From the NCBI GenBank assembly GCA_022509125.1, contig JAFLTU010000009.1:1-61699 (forward strand): a stretch of DNA of 61,699 nucleotides, read 5' to 3'. Below are positions 32,296 through 41,721 of this stretch, piece by piece (the stretch's first letter is position 1; each line of letters begins with the position of its first letter). This DNA is from Muribaculaceae bacterium (GTDB lineage Bacteria; Bacteroidota; Bacteroidia; Bacteroidales; Muribaculaceae). The position numbers and the translations under genes were made by a program. The notes under the pieces are model-generated. The model made no database searches. It was not told where the DNA came from and saw nothing but the letters and a program-made list of their open reading frames with translations.

Positions 32296-33660
32296 TTATT
32301 GACAGAGATAATTGATGGCATTATTAGTAAACTGAATTAGATTATCCTGATAAGGATTCTCTGAGTTGCTCGGATCGTGCCATTCGAAAGCCGGAGTGCC
32401 AACAACCAGCACTTTACCCGATGTCATTCCCTTCACTACTTCACGCGGCTCGAACTCGGCTATGGTCACTTGGTTAGCATTATATTCATTGCCTGATGCG
32501 AGGGCTTTTGCCCCGGTTTTGGTCTCCCAACCGGCCATGTCGAAATACGGCTCCCAGTCTACACACCACTGGAGGGTTCTATTTGAATAACTGCAACCTG
32601 CTCCTTTCAGCAATATTCTGCCATCTTCTGCTTCAAGATCGGTGTAGAGAGGATGATCTTCATGACCTGTTATCGTAAAGCCCAAATCGCTTCCTAACGG
32701 TTCATAACCCTCACCTCCAAATCTGTTGTTGGGACTCTGTTGGTCAAGAGCTATACACCATACATCATTTATATATCTTGCTCCGTCTCGAGAAGCCAGT
32801 ATGGAGCCGCCTCTTTGCCAATATCCACTGAACAATTCTCGTGAATCCCAAAGCACGCTTGGCCAATCTTCCGTGAAATCAAAGTGTGCCCAAACCATCA
32901 CATAATCATCAAGCTTCACCTTGCCGTCGAGCACATCCTGGAGAGGTACAAAAGTTGAATTAGGCACATTCTCCATCATCCATCTGCACGCTGCCTTAGA
33001 TTCATCCCCCAGGCCTTCAACAGTAGAAGCAAATCCTACAAAGGCCTTTGGTTCCTGACTCATATCGTTTTTGCTGACTGTCACTACGTAGACCACCTCA
33101 GCTGTGCGATGAGAAGCTGTGAATTCCACCGGCTCAGAGAAATCTACAAGACTACCCTGTGCGGGAGTAACTTCTGTGCCTGCGTTGACTTCATAGGTCA
33201 CCGACATTTCTGTGAGGTCAGTGGTCAGAGGCACGAAGACACTGATGGTGTGGGTGGTATTATCGATAGTTCCGGAATAAAGTCCATTTACAGTAAAGGA
33301 ATAGAATTCCACGCGATCGTGGGCCACGCTTAAGGAATAATCGGTGGAGACATCGCCATTGGTGACATGGATGCTCCTTGGCATTGAGCCATTGAAAACC
33401 GTCCCTTTAGGATAGTCACAGGATGCCCCATCGCTAAGCCTGATGTCGTCGACTGTAAGCGAGGTTAGGTCAGTTGCCACCGGCATTTCCACGACAACAG
33501 AGTGGGCCATATTATCCACCAAGCCCTGCTGCCCGCTGATAGTGATGGCTTCAATCTTGGTATCGCCCTCTATGTTGATCGTCGTGTTGTCATCGTGGCA
33601 AGAACTCAGACCAAACACCAGAGCCGGCAACACTAACATATATTTATATATCTTTTTCAT
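32296..33660 (-). CDS. Surface glycan-binding lipoprotein, DUF4960 type (second fructan operon)
   Basis: A 454-residue lipoprotein with lipobox VFGLSSC (Cys near 21), two Ig-like modules (about 35-115 and 116-200, each with a predicted DUF5018-type IxxxxVDLTSL-like strand) and a C-terminal DUF4960-like domain (about 205-454). The latter shares with the paralogue at 20837 a VWAHFDF-type core, the WQRGGSILASRDGARYI / QGGNLYLSNMATQL region, and the final NPYQDNLIQFTNNAINYL. It should bind fructan at the surface beside SusD. The N-terminal modules differ from the fibronectin-like ones of the first operon, which may reflect another linkage preference. Confidence 0.8.
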   Translation of the reverse strand: MKKIYKYMLVLPALVFGLSSCHDDNTTINIEGDTKIEAITISGQQGLVDNMAHSVVVEMPVATDLTSLTVDDIRLSDGASCDYPKGTVFNGSMPRSIHVTNGDVSTDYSLSVAHDRVEFYSFTVNGLYSGTIDNTTHTISVFVPLTTDLTEMSVTYEVNAGTEVTPAQGSLVDFSEPVEFTASHRTAEVVYVVTVSKNDMSQEPKAFVGFASTVEGLGDESKAACRWMMENVPNSTFVPLQDVLDGKVKLDDYVMVWAHFDFTEDWPSVLWDSRELFSGYWQRGGSILASRDGARYINDVWCIALDQQSPNNRFGGEGYEPLGSDLGFTITGHEDHPLYTDLEAEDGRILLKGAGCSYSNRTLQWCVDWEPYFDMAGWETKTGAKALASGNEYNANQVTIAEFEPREVVKGMTSGKVLVVGTPAFEWHDPSNSENPYQDNLIQFTNNAINYLCQ

Positions 33661-33705
33661 CTTCTTTTGCTTTTTAAATTATCTGTGGGATAAACTTAGG
33701 AGTTA

Positions 33706-35439
33706 TCACCAGCTTCCTATGTTTTGGGTGTAATGACCGTTGGAAGCACTGATCTGTGAGAAGGGAATCGGAAGATATTCGTTCTTATCGGCCGTAAATG
33801 AGGCCCCGGCATATATTCCGCAGTTGTCGGTCTCCTCAATATAATATTTGTTGAGTGTCTGAGCTGCCTCACCCCATCTCACAAGATCAAAGAAGCGTTC
33901 ACTTTCCATTGCCATTTCAAGGCGACGCTCATGTTTCACGATTTTGAGCAATTCATCCTTTGAATAGGAATCTGAATAAGGCCTGATGTTCATTCTCACA
34001 CCATAGAGACTTTCATAATCGGAGATGACACTTGTGCTAAGTTTGGCTCTGTTGCGTAAAGTGTTTACGATTTCCAAAGCTTCGGGAAGATTTTCACCCA
34101 ACTGAGCTAATGCTTCAGCTCTCATCAACTGGATGTCGGCATAACGGAGAACAATACGGTTCATCGGGTTACCCCACCAAAGTCCGCTACGGATATTGTA
34201 CTCAGTATCCGGGTCTACGTTCTGCTTGAGGGTGATGTAATAACCATATGTTCCGTTGCTTCGACTCCAAGTTGCAGTATAATCGATGATATAATTTTTA
34301 TTGAACATATAGGGAGTGCCCGGCATGCCGATTGTAAGGAAGAGACGTGGATCCGCATTGTCGGAGGTCATGTCGTAATCCTTATCATTAAATGTATCCA
34401 AATAAGGAAGCCCGGTTTCGTCTGTTTTAAAGGCGTTAACAAGGTTTTGACTTGGCTTATAGAAATCACAACCCCCATCGGTGACTCCGGGAATTGCCGG
34501 AACGATAAGGCCATAAGACCAGTTGCAGTTACCGTTGACCGTGCCATCGTTGAAGGAATATTGCATCGCCCAAACAGATTCGGGTCCGTTTTCATACTGA
34601 GGTTCAGGACGGAAATTGTTGTGGAAATCCGGTTCAAGCCCGAAACCTGCTGCGGCATAAATTGCCGGGTCGGTATATTTCACTACATTTCTAAGATCTT
34701 CAGCATCGATAGAAGTAACCTGATGGCTAGCTGCGTTGTCTTGATGATAGGCCTTATAAAGATAAGTCTTGGCGAGATAAGCCGCAGCTGCCGCTTTGGA
34801 CGGACGTCCCACTTGGTCTTGAATCTCGGGAAGATGATTGTAAGCATATTCGAAATCATTTGCTATCAATTGCCATCCCTCGTCATTCGAATAAGTGGTG
34901 TTTTCAAGTTCGTTATATCCATCCTGCGAGAGGTTTTCGTCCATTATGAACGGAATGTTTTTGTATAGTCTTTTCAAGAGGAAATGTCCATGGCCTCTGA
35001 GAAACCTCATTTCAGCTATACGGCTCTCCACAATAGGGTTTTCCTCTGCATTCATCTCTCCCAGCACACTCAGGGCTGAGTTGGCGCGTGAGATGCAATT
35101 ATAGAGGCGTTGCCACATGTCTGAAATGTTCCATTGGCTCGTCATAATGCCTTGTGAGATTTCCAAAGTGTGGAAAACCTCTCCGTCACCTGTTCCGCTG
35201 CCTCCCTTGTAGGCATCATCACTGCGAACGTCATAGTTCCACATCGAAAATGATGAATTAATATCCTCTGCTGAAATCCATATCGCATAGGCCGATGTGA
35301 CCAGATTGTCGATGTTGTCGGCATTCAAGACCTGTTCATCGTCAAGCACACCCTGCGGCTTTTGCTCGTCAAGAAAGTCGTTGCAGCTGGTCATGGCAAT
35401 CGCTATGACTGCTAAGGGTAGATATTTATAAAGTTTCAT
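33706..35439 (-). CDS. SusD-family outer-membrane lipoprotein (second fructan operon)
   Basis: A 577-residue SusD protein. Lipobox AIAMTSC near residue 19, the start CNDFLDEQKPQGVLDD, the helix RIAEMRFLRGHGHFLLKRLYKNIPF near 140-165, and the end KHERRLEMAMESERFFDLVRWGEAAQ match the family. It lies 22 bp after susC and 45 bp before the SGBP gene. It pairs with the SusC at 35462 and is only distantly like the SusD at 22379, so the two pairs probably take different fructan types or lengths. Confidence 0.95.
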   Translation of the reverse strand: MKLYKYLPLAVIAIAMTSCNDFLDEQKPQGVLDDEQVLNADNIDNLVTSAYAIWISAEDINSSFSMWNYDVRSDDAYKGGSGTGDGEVFHTLEISQGIMTSQWNISDMWQRLYNCISRANSALSVLGEMNAEENPIVESRIAEMRFLRGHGHFLLKRLYKNIPFIMDENLSQDGYNELENTTYSNDEGWQLIANDFEYAYNHLPEIQDQVGRPSKAAAAAYLAKTYLYKAYHQDNAASHQVTSIDAEDLRNVVKYTDPAIYAAAGFGLEPDFHNNFRPEPQYENGPESVWAMQYSFNDGTVNGNCNWSYGLIVPAIPGVTDGGCDFYKPSQNLVNAFKTDETGLPYLDTFNDKDYDMTSDNADPRLFLTIGMPGTPYMFNKNYIIDYTATWSRSNGTYGYYITLKQNVDPDTEYNIRSGLWWGNPMNRIVLRYADIQLMRAEALAQLGENLPEALEIVNTLRNRAKLSTSVISDYESLYGVRMNIRPYSDSYSKDELLKIVKHERRLEMAMESERFFDLVRWGEAAQTLNKYYIEETDNCGIYAGASFTADKNEYLPIPFSQISASNGHYTQNIGSW

Positions 35440-35461
35440 TGTTGTCTGTATTTTTGATGGG

Positions 35462-38400
35462 TTAGAATGTTACATTTAATCCAAATGTCAGGTTCGTGGA
35501 AATTGGGTAACCGAAATTTGGATTTTCCGGATCAAGACCTGTGAAATTCTTGCTATGAATAGTCAATACATTCTGTGCGCTCACATAAAAACGTAGTTTC
35601 TGAATCTTAATTCTTTCAGTCAGTCTCTGGGGTAACACATAACCAAGCTGTATATTTCTCAGTTTCAAGAACGAACCGTTTTCCACAAAATAAGTAGAAA
35701 ACTCATGCTCGTGGTTGATGTCATGTTCCGATACAGCCGGAATGGTTGAATTAGGATTCAGAGGAGTCCAGGCGTTAAGGATTCTCACACCTTTGTTGTA
35801 ACCGCTGATTGATGTGCCACTCCAAAGGTCGGTGTTACTCTTCATGTCATAAACGCCTCGAGTCAGACCGCTTATGTCGCCGGCATCGTTACCCTGTGAT
35901 CCCTGCCAGAACATCGTGAAGTCAAAATTCTTATATTGGAGATAGACATTGATGCCATAGGTGAAGTCGGGTGTAGGATCGTATATCCAGGTGCGGTCGG
36001 CCTCAGTGATGATTCCGTCGCCATTAATATCTCTCCAGCGGATTCTGCCCACTCCGGCACCCTCCTGCTTGGCATGGTTGTCTATTTCCTCTTGAGATTT
36101 GAATATTCCGTCGGCAACATATCCGGCCAAAGAATACATAGGATGTCCTATTACACTAAACTGGCCGTCACCTCCATAGGCACCTGTAGCAGCCACTGTA
36201 GCCGGCATATATGTGATTTTGTTTCTATAGGCTGAGATATTTCCGGTTATCTCATAAGTGAAATCATAAGAGGTTGTGTTACGGTATCCAAGATTGAATT
36301 CCACACCCTTGTTGGCAACATCGCCGGCATTGATCCATTGTCCGGAACCTTCACCCATCGCACTAATTCCCGCCATATAGACAAGGATGTCTTTGGTTTT
36401 CTTATAATAGAGATCAAGATTACCGAAAAGCTTGGAATTCAAGAAGGAGAAATCAAGTCCGACATTATATTGTGTGGTGGTTTCCCATTTGATGTTTTTG
36501 TTGCCTAATTGATCTCTTTTGAAACCTGAAGGCAGGAGTCCACCTCCGTTAGTGCCATCCATATCGTATGAAGTGCCGTATGATTGTCCACCATTAGCAA
36601 GATCACCATAGTTGGGCACATAGATAGCATAGCGTGCAAGGTTGGATATTTCCTGGTTACCGGTCTCTCCCCACGAGAGCCTCAATTTGAGATCGCTAAG
36701 CCAAGTGGCATCACGAAGGAATTTTTCCTGGTTAATGCGCCATCCCAAAGATACTGATGGGAAGGTGGCCCAACGGTTGTTAGGACCGAATCGGGATGAT
36801 CCATCGTAACGGACAGTCACACCCAAAAGATAGCGGGAATCATAAGAGTAGTTCACTTTAGCGAAGAAAGAGGCAAGTGAATAGCCTTCTCCACTACCAT
36901 TGACAAGGCTTGTGCCGACACCCGCATTCGGCCACATATAATCCGGATCCAATATAGAGAAATCATATTTACGTCCAGAGAAATATTCATAATTCTCCCT
37001 GATTAACTCCATACCTAAAAGAGCATCAATATGGTTCACTTTTTCGGGGCCGAATTCTTTGTTATAGGTACCCACGAGGTTCCACATCCAGCGGGTCCAA
37101 TGCTCTTGGTTAAGCAATACGCTGTTTTCTGTCTGGCCCTTTTCACTCTCCGGCAATAAGAAATTTCTTTGCCATTTTTGTGAATAGTCAAGACCAAATG
37201 TGGTGCGGAAATTAAGGCCTTCCAGAGGATTCAAGTTGATATAGGCATCTCCGAATATTCTCCAGAATTTATAGCGGTTGTTTTTGTTTCTATCAAGTTG
37301 GGCCACTGGGTTCTGATGGCTTTGGTCGTAGCCTTCAGGTGCGCCGGCAAAGTCACCGTTGACATCATAGACAGGCACTGTCGGATAAAACTCCAAAGCG
37401 CTTCTCAAAAAACCACCCGGCTGACCCACTTCATCCGTGCGGTTGACGGTGAAATGTTCACCTATTGCCAGCACTTTGCTAAAAGGCTTGTATTCCGTAT
37501 TTATACGTGCAGAAAGCCTTTCAAAATCCGTATCTTTAATCACGCCGGAATTCTTATAATATCCCAATGAGAAGAAAGCGCTAAGGTTTTCAGTGCTTCC
37601 ACTCACAGAAAGATTATAGTTCTGGGCAAAACCGGTGCGAGTGGTCTCGTCGACCCAGTCAGTATCACCTGCAGGTATAGTCTGAGCCTGATTTAAATAT
37701 TTTTTTAGACCTAAAGAATATAATACTGGATATCCGTTGCCGTCATATCCCCAGTTATAATTGAATCCCTTGGTGTTCTTATTTGGATCAAGGCCGTCGT
37801 TGACAGCTGCCTGCCAAGTCATGCGTCCATATTCCTCAGTGTTCAATACGTTGAGCTTGTGATTGTAGAATTCAGCTGCCCATGAAGCATCAAGAGTCAC
37901 GCGGATATCCTTACCTTTCTTAGTGGTAATAATAATGACGCCATTGGCAGCACGGCTACCATAGATAGAGGCTGATGCCGCATCTTTTAATATCTGCATC
38001 GATTCTATATCGCCCGGATTCAGCTCATGCATGCCACTCTTGGTTGGCACTCCGTCGATTATATATAAAGGATCATTGTTGTTTAAAGTGCCGACACCAC
38101 GGATTCTTACTGTAGCGGCACCGCTTGGGTTACCGTCGGCAGAAATATTCATACCCGGCACACGGCCCTGAAGAGCCTTCATCGGGTTGTTTTCGTTCTG
38201 TTTGGCGAGATCGTCGGCGCTCACAACCGAGATGGCTCCTGTTACGTCGGCCTTCTTCTGCGTAGAATAACCCACTACTACTACTTCGTCCAGGACTTCA
38301 GAATCCTCAGCAAGCCGAATTTCCATCTTTGGGGTAACTTCACCCTCGAAATCTTTATATCCGATATAGGATACACGAATCTTTGTGCCTGCCGGCACTG

Positions 38401-38587
38401 TCAGCTGAAAGTTACCGTCGATGTCGGTGGCGGTGCCTTTCTTTGTCTCGAGCGACAAGACGGTCGCCCCGATCAGTGGCTCGTCGTCTGTGGCTGAAAC
38501 CACTGTTCCCTCAACGAGGATATCTTCGGCATATGCCGTCAACCCCGCGAGGAGACATACAATTAAACTTAGGATAGATTTTCTCAT
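35462..38587 (-). CDS. SusC-family TonB-dependent transporter (second fructan operon)
   Basis: A 1041-residue TonB-dependent channel: signal peptide to TAYA-E, carboxypeptidase-like domain (DILVEGTVVSATDDEPLIGATV), VLDEVVVVGYSTQKKADVTGA, plug with VRIRGVGTLNNNDPLYIIDGVP and ASASIYGSRAANGVIIITTKKGK, barrel ending in LTFGLNVTF. Starts at the ATG at 38587, 30 bp after its -7 box. First gene of a five-gene operon that ends at the terminator at 28937-28968. Its upstream region carries the densest set of TGCAACA heptamers in the window (operator C). Confidence 0.95.
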   Translation of the reverse strand: MRKSILSLIVCLLAGLTAYAEDILVEGTVVSATDDEPLIGATVLSLETKKGTATDIDGNFQLTVPAGTKIRVSYIGYKDFEGEVTPKMEIRLAEDSEVLDEVVVVGYSTQKKADVTGAISVVSADDLAKQNENNPMKALQGRVPGMNISADGNPSGAATVRIRGVGTLNNNDPLYIIDGVPTKSGMHELNPGDIESMQILKDAASASIYGSRAANGVIIITTKKGKDIRVTLDASWAAEFYNHKLNVLNTEEYGRMTWQAAVNDGLDPNKNTKGFNYNWGYDGNGYPVLYSLGLKKYLNQAQTIPAGDTDWVDETTRTGFAQNYNLSVSGSTENLSAFFSLGYYKNSGVIKDTDFERLSARINTEYKPFSKVLAIGEHFTVNRTDEVGQPGGFLRSALEFYPTVPVYDVNGDFAGAPEGYDQSHQNPVAQLDRNKNNRYKFWRIFGDAYINLNPLEGLNFRTTFGLDYSQKWQRNFLLPESEKGQTENSVLLNQEHWTRWMWNLVGTYNKEFGPEKVNHIDALLGMELIRENYEYFSGRKYDFSILDPDYMWPNAGVGTSLVNGSGEGYSLASFFAKVNYSYDSRYLLGVTVRYDGSSRFGPNNRWATFPSVSLGWRINQEKFLRDATWLSDLKLRLSWGETGNQEISNLARYAIYVPNYGDLANGGQSYGTSYDMDGTNGGGLLPSGFKRDQLGNKNIKWETTTQYNVGLDFSFLNSKLFGNLDLYYKKTKDILVYMAGISAMGEGSGQWINAGDVANKGVEFNLGYRNTTSYDFTYEITGNISAYRNKITYMPATVAATGAYGGDGQFSVIGHPMYSLAGYVADGIFKSQEEIDNHAKQEGAGVGRIRWRDINGDGIITEADRTWIYDPTPDFTYGINVYLQYKNFDFTMFWQGSQGNDAGDISGLTRGVYDMKSNTDLWSGTSISGYNKGVRILNAWTPLNPNSTIPAVSEHDINHEHEFSTYFVENGSFLKLRNIQLGYVLPQRLTERIKIQKLRFYVSAQNVLTIHSKNFTGLDPENPNFGYPISTNLTFGLNVTF

Positions 38588-38616
38588 GAGTATTTGATGT
38601 TGAAAATTTTATGCCG

Positions 38617-38734
38617 CAAAATTAAAATAGGACCTTATTCCTTACTTATAACAAATGTTGCAAAGAATATAAATTTTGCGACATGCAACATTTTTGATAA
38701 ATTTTGCAACAAAATTAATATAAAAATTTCAACA
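38617..38734 (-). promoter_or_regulatory. Fructan promoter C: operator cluster and -7 box of the second SusCD operon
   Basis: On the minus strand the -7 box is TAATTTTG (38624-38617). TGCAACA read on the same strand (38662-38656, within TTTGCAACATTTGTTATAAG) ends 31 bp before it. Further sites on the plus strand are TGCGACA 38677-38683, TGCAACA 38684-38690, TGCAACA 38705-38711 and TTCAACA 38728-38734; steps of 21 bp separate 38656/38677 and 38684/38705. This fills the left half of the gene-free stretch 38588-38976, and I see nothing in 38735-38895 beyond AT-rich sequence. Confidence 0.6.
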
Positions 38735-38895
38735 TTCAATCCTCCTCTTTTTTCTTAGACCATATCCCGATTTTTATTCCTTTATATCCGATTTTTTATT
38801 CCCCGATAATGACCCGCGCAATATCGTATTTGCTAAAAATGTTGGTCCACTTTGCTATATGCTATCTGTGCTCAGTAGGTTTTTTTTTAGTTCTT

Positions 38896-38968
38896 AGCAC
38901 TTGACACTCGGCACTTCCCGGCACTCGGCACTTGGCTCTCGGCACTTAGCACTCGGCACTCGGCACTC
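38896..38968. repeat. Heptamer array GGCACTY, copy 2
   Basis: Ten units of the form (A/G)(G/A)CACT(C/T) in register, broken once by CCC (38917-38919). It stops nine bases before the end of tsaE and makes up the right half of the gene-free stretch 38588-38976. Confidence 0.8.
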
Positions 38969-38976
38969 CATTTATC

Positions 38977-39387
38977 CTAAAAACGGAGGAGCCTCTCCCC
39001 ATTGTCCTCCACTATGATTTCAACTTCTCTGGCCTCATCCGGTCTCAACCTCCCCAGGCGGTCGGGCCATTCGATGAAACAGAGGTTGCCTGAATCGAAA
39101 TATTCCTCCGCTCCCATATCAAGCAATTCTCTTTCGCTCTCTATGCGGTATAAATCAAAATGGTAAATCGAATTCCCATCACCGTCCATATATTCGTTGA
39201 CAATGCTAAAGGTCGGGCTTCCTATGTCGTCTCTCGCTCCGAGACGGCGGCAAACTTCAGATATAAAAGTGGTTTTCCCCGACCCCATCTCACCCTCCAA
39301 GAGAAAAATCCGGTCTTCTCCTATTCCTTCAAGAAATTCCTTGGCAGCACTTTCTATATCCTCTAATCTGAATTTTATTTCCTTCAT
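38977..39387 (-). CDS. tsaE: tRNA threonylcarbamoyladenosine biosynthesis ATPase TsaE
   Basis: A 136-residue cytoplasmic P-loop ATPase that supports the TsaB-TsaD complex in making the t6A modification of tRNA. Walker A is GEMGSGKTT near residue 33; SPTFSIVNEY near 57 and HFDLYRIESERELLDMGAEEY near 76 are the family's signature blocks; IEWPDRLGRLRP follows. Length is typical. It has its own -7 box upstream and stands alone between the fructan operon and the Ig-like lipoprotein. Confidence 0.93.
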   Translation of the reverse strand: MKEIKFRLEDIESAAKEFLEGIGEDRIFLLEGEMGSGKTTFISEVCRRLGARDDIGSPTFSIVNEYMDGDGNSIYHFDLYRIESERELLDMGAEEYFDSGNLCFIEWPDRLGRLRPDEAREVEIIVEDNGERLLRF

Positions 39388-39434
39388 GTCGATTTTTTAG
39401 GGCTCTAAAGGCTCTGATATCTGTTTATGAATGG

Positions 39435-39442
39435 CAAATTTA
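39435..39442 (-). promoter_or_regulatory. tsaE -7 box
   Basis: Minus-strand TAAATTTG, 48 bp upstream of the ATG, divergent from the -7 box of the next gene. Confidence 0.45.
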
Positions 39443-39476
39443 ACATAAATTTGGGTTTAAAATCTTAGATTTTCGC

Positions 39477-39484
39477 TAATTTTG
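39477..39484 (+). promoter_or_regulatory. -7 box of the Ig-like lipoprotein gene
   Basis: TAATTTTG matches TAnnTTTG. A TTTG at 39450-39453 is a possible but over-spaced -33. The leader would be about 98 bases. Confidence 0.45.
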
Positions 39485-39513
39485 AATTCCTCTTCCATCT
39501 TAATCTCTCTATC

Positions 39514-39573
39514 GATTTTCGTTTTTGGTTTTTCGTTTCCCTATGAACGAGAAACGATTAACGATCGACTCTT
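39514..39573. repeat. Heptamer-phased runs GTTTTTC and AACGATT
   Basis: GATTTTC, GTTTTTG, GTTTTTC, GTTTCCC occupy 39514-39541; AACGATT, AACGATC, GACTCTT follow at 39553-39573. They lie in the leader of the Ig-like lipoprotein gene. Confidence 0.45.
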
Positions 39574-39587
39574 AACCCGATTGTCTT

Positions 39588-41696
39588 GTGAAATCCATAA
39601 ATTCCATCATTAAAAATAGAAAAAAGGGGAACCATAAAAATATCGTCACTACCCCGGCGGTGTTAATCCTCATGGCCTTGGCCGTCTCATGTGCCTCTAT
39701 CGGCACACCAACCGGAGGTCCCCGAGATGAAGATGCCCCGAGGTTTGTGAGAGCCAACCCGGCTCCGGGCTCCCTCAACGTCACCCGTCAACGGATCGAC
39801 ATCGACTTCGATGAAATCATCAATGTCAAGGATGCATTCACAAAGGTGGTAGTCTCTCCTCCTTCCGCCCAAGTGCCGAGAGTTTCATCCAACGGCCACA
39901 GAGTAACTGTGCAGTTTCAGGATACTCTCCGCGAAAACACAACTTATACAATAGATTTCGGAAATTCCATAGAAGACAACAACGAAGGGAACAAACTTCC
40001 GAGTTTCGCCTACACTTTCTCTACAGGCCCCGAGATCGACACGCTTCAGATTTCCGGGATGGTGCTTAGTGCCGAGAGTCTCGAGCCCCAGCAGGGAATG
40101 CTCGTAGGCGTTTATTCCAATCTGTCCGACACGGCTTTCTCAACTCTCCCCTTCGAACGCATGGCCAAAACCGACGACCGCGGACGTTTCTCTATCCTCG
40201 GTCTGGCCCCGGGAGAATACCGAATCTTCGCACTCAACGACCTCGACAACGACTACCATCGCGCCAACCCTGAGGAGGCTGCAGCATTCTATGATGTGCT
40301 ACTATCCCCCACGAGCGAGCGGGCAATGACCACCGACACTCTCTTCAACCTCAAAAATGGAGAGGTAGACACCATCATCTCGCGCGAACGCACTCTTTTC
40401 CTCCCTAACGACATTCTGCTTAGAAGCTTTGAGAGCGACGTTAAGTCACAATATCTCACCAAATACGAGCGCCAGGACTCCACTCGCCTCAATTTCTTTT
40501 TCAACACAAGGGCAGACTCCCTCCCCAAAATCACTCCCGTGGGGCTCGACTCTTTGCAAAACTGGTATGTGGTGGAAAAATCCCAAAGAAATGACTCCGT
40601 CACATTCTGGATTACGGAACCCTCAATCCTGAGCCTCGACAGCCTCAGAATCGCCGCGACTTATCTGCGAACAGACTCGGCAAAAAACCTCACCGAATTC
40701 ACCGACACTCTTCGATTCTTCTATTCCCGTGACTTAAAGACCGCTCTGGCCAACGCTGCAAAGGAACGTGAAAAGGAGCTTAAGGAAAAAGAAAAAACTC
40801 GGGAGAAGGAACGCGAGCAGGCCCTAAAGGAGGGTATAGAATGGGTGGAAGACACAACAGAAGTGGCGGAGAAACCTACTCCGCTTGGATTTCGGGTAAC
40901 TTCTTCTTCCACTCAGGAAGTCTATCTGCCCCTTTTCTTCGAATTCGACACCCCCCTCACTCGGCTCGACACCAATGCCTTCCATCTCGAAGTGATGGTC
41001 GACACGCTCTGGCAGCCTGTCAAGAAGGATTACCGGGCCCAGCGTCTCGACTCCTTAAACCCCAGGAAATTCAAAATAGAATTCCCTTGGGACTATTCCA
41101 CTCAATACAGGTTATCAGTCGACTCTCTGGCGGCAACAGGTATCTACGGCCTGGAAACCGACCCGCTCGAATACACATTCAAGACCAAATCGGAAGACGA
41201 CTATTCATCGGTGGTATTCACTATCTCCAATTTCACCGATACAATTCCGGCTTTCATCGAATTACTCAATACCTCCGACAATCCCGTCAGACGTGAGAAG
41301 GTGGTTGACAACAAGGCTATTTTTAAGTATCTTCCGGCCGGCAAATATTACGCACGCATCTTTGAAGACCACAATGGCAACGGGATTTTCGACACAGGGC
41401 TCCTCGACACAGACAATCCTGACTCTATCCGACAGCCTGATTATACCTACTATTATCCCAAGCTCATCAATTTAAAGAAGAATTGGGACCGTGAAGAAAG
41501 CTGGGACGTATTCTCCATTGCCGTTGACCAGATGAAGCCTTATGCCTTGCTCAAAAACAAGCCGGAGGCCGACAAGAAAAACCGCAACCGAAACCGCAAC
41601 AACGGAATGGAAGAGGATGAGGAAGAAGAAGAATACTTCGACCCCACCCGCAATCCTTTCGACCCTAACGACCGCGGCAACGGCCGAAGATATTAG
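39588..41696 (+). CDS. Ig-like (Big_5) domain lipoprotein
   Basis: A 702-residue envelope lipoprotein with lipobox ALAVSC (Cys near 35). The mature N-terminus CASIGTPTGGPRDEDAPRFVRANPAPGS leads to a Big_5/SbsA-type Ig-like domain (about 45-145) with FDEIINVKDAFTKVVVSPP and TYTIDFGNSIEDNN. Further beta-rich modules follow, a Lys/Glu helix (about 385-425), and a low-complexity tail of Asn/Arg and Glu/Asp. This architecture is a conserved single-copy protein in many Bacteroidetes, of unknown function. The start is a GTG at 39588, chosen because it gives a full signal peptide with a long basic region; a later start is possible. Confidence 0.75.
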   Translation: MKSINSIIKNRKKGNHKNIVTTPAVLILMALAVSCASIGTPTGGPRDEDAPRFVRANPAPGSLNVTRQRIDIDFDEIINVKDAFTKVVVSPPSAQVPRVSSNGHRVTVQFQDTLRENTTYTIDFGNSIEDNNEGNKLPSFAYTFSTGPEIDTLQISGMVLSAESLEPQQGMLVGVYSNLSDTAFSTLPFERMAKTDDRGRFSILGLAPGEYRIFALNDLDNDYHRANPEEAAAFYDVLLSPTSERAMTTDTLFNLKNGEVDTIISRERTLFLPNDILLRSFESDVKSQYLTKYERQDSTRLNFFFNTRADSLPKITPVGLDSLQNWYVVEKSQRNDSVTFWITEPSILSLDSLRIAATYLRTDSAKNLTEFTDTLRFFYSRDLKTALANAAKEREKELKEKEKTREKEREQALKEGIEWVEDTTEVAEKPTPLGFRVTSSSTQEVYLPLFFEFDTPLTRLDTNAFHLEVMVDTLWQPVKKDYRAQRLDSLNPRKFKIEFPWDYSTQYRLSVDSLAATGIYGLETDPLEYTFKTKSEDDYSSVVFTISNFTDTIPAFIELLNTSDNPVRREKVVDNKAIFKYLPAGKYYARIFEDHNGNGIFDTGLLDTDNPDSIRQPDYTYYYPKLINLKKNWDREESWDVFSIAVDQMKPYALLKNKPEADKKNRNRNRNNGMEEDEEEEEYFDPTRNPFDPNDRGNGRRY

Positions 41697-41721
41697 AGGC
41701 CAAATCTCAAATTCTTTTCAA

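Noticed and set aside
38705..38750. A plus-strand fructan promoter downstream of the TGCAACA at 38705
   Set aside because: No TAnnTTTG box lies 30-31 bp downstream, and the next gene on that side is on the minus strand.
38896..38968. CRISPR-like repeat array
   Set aside because: The unit is only seven bases, repeats follow each other directly without spacers, and no cas genes are nearby.
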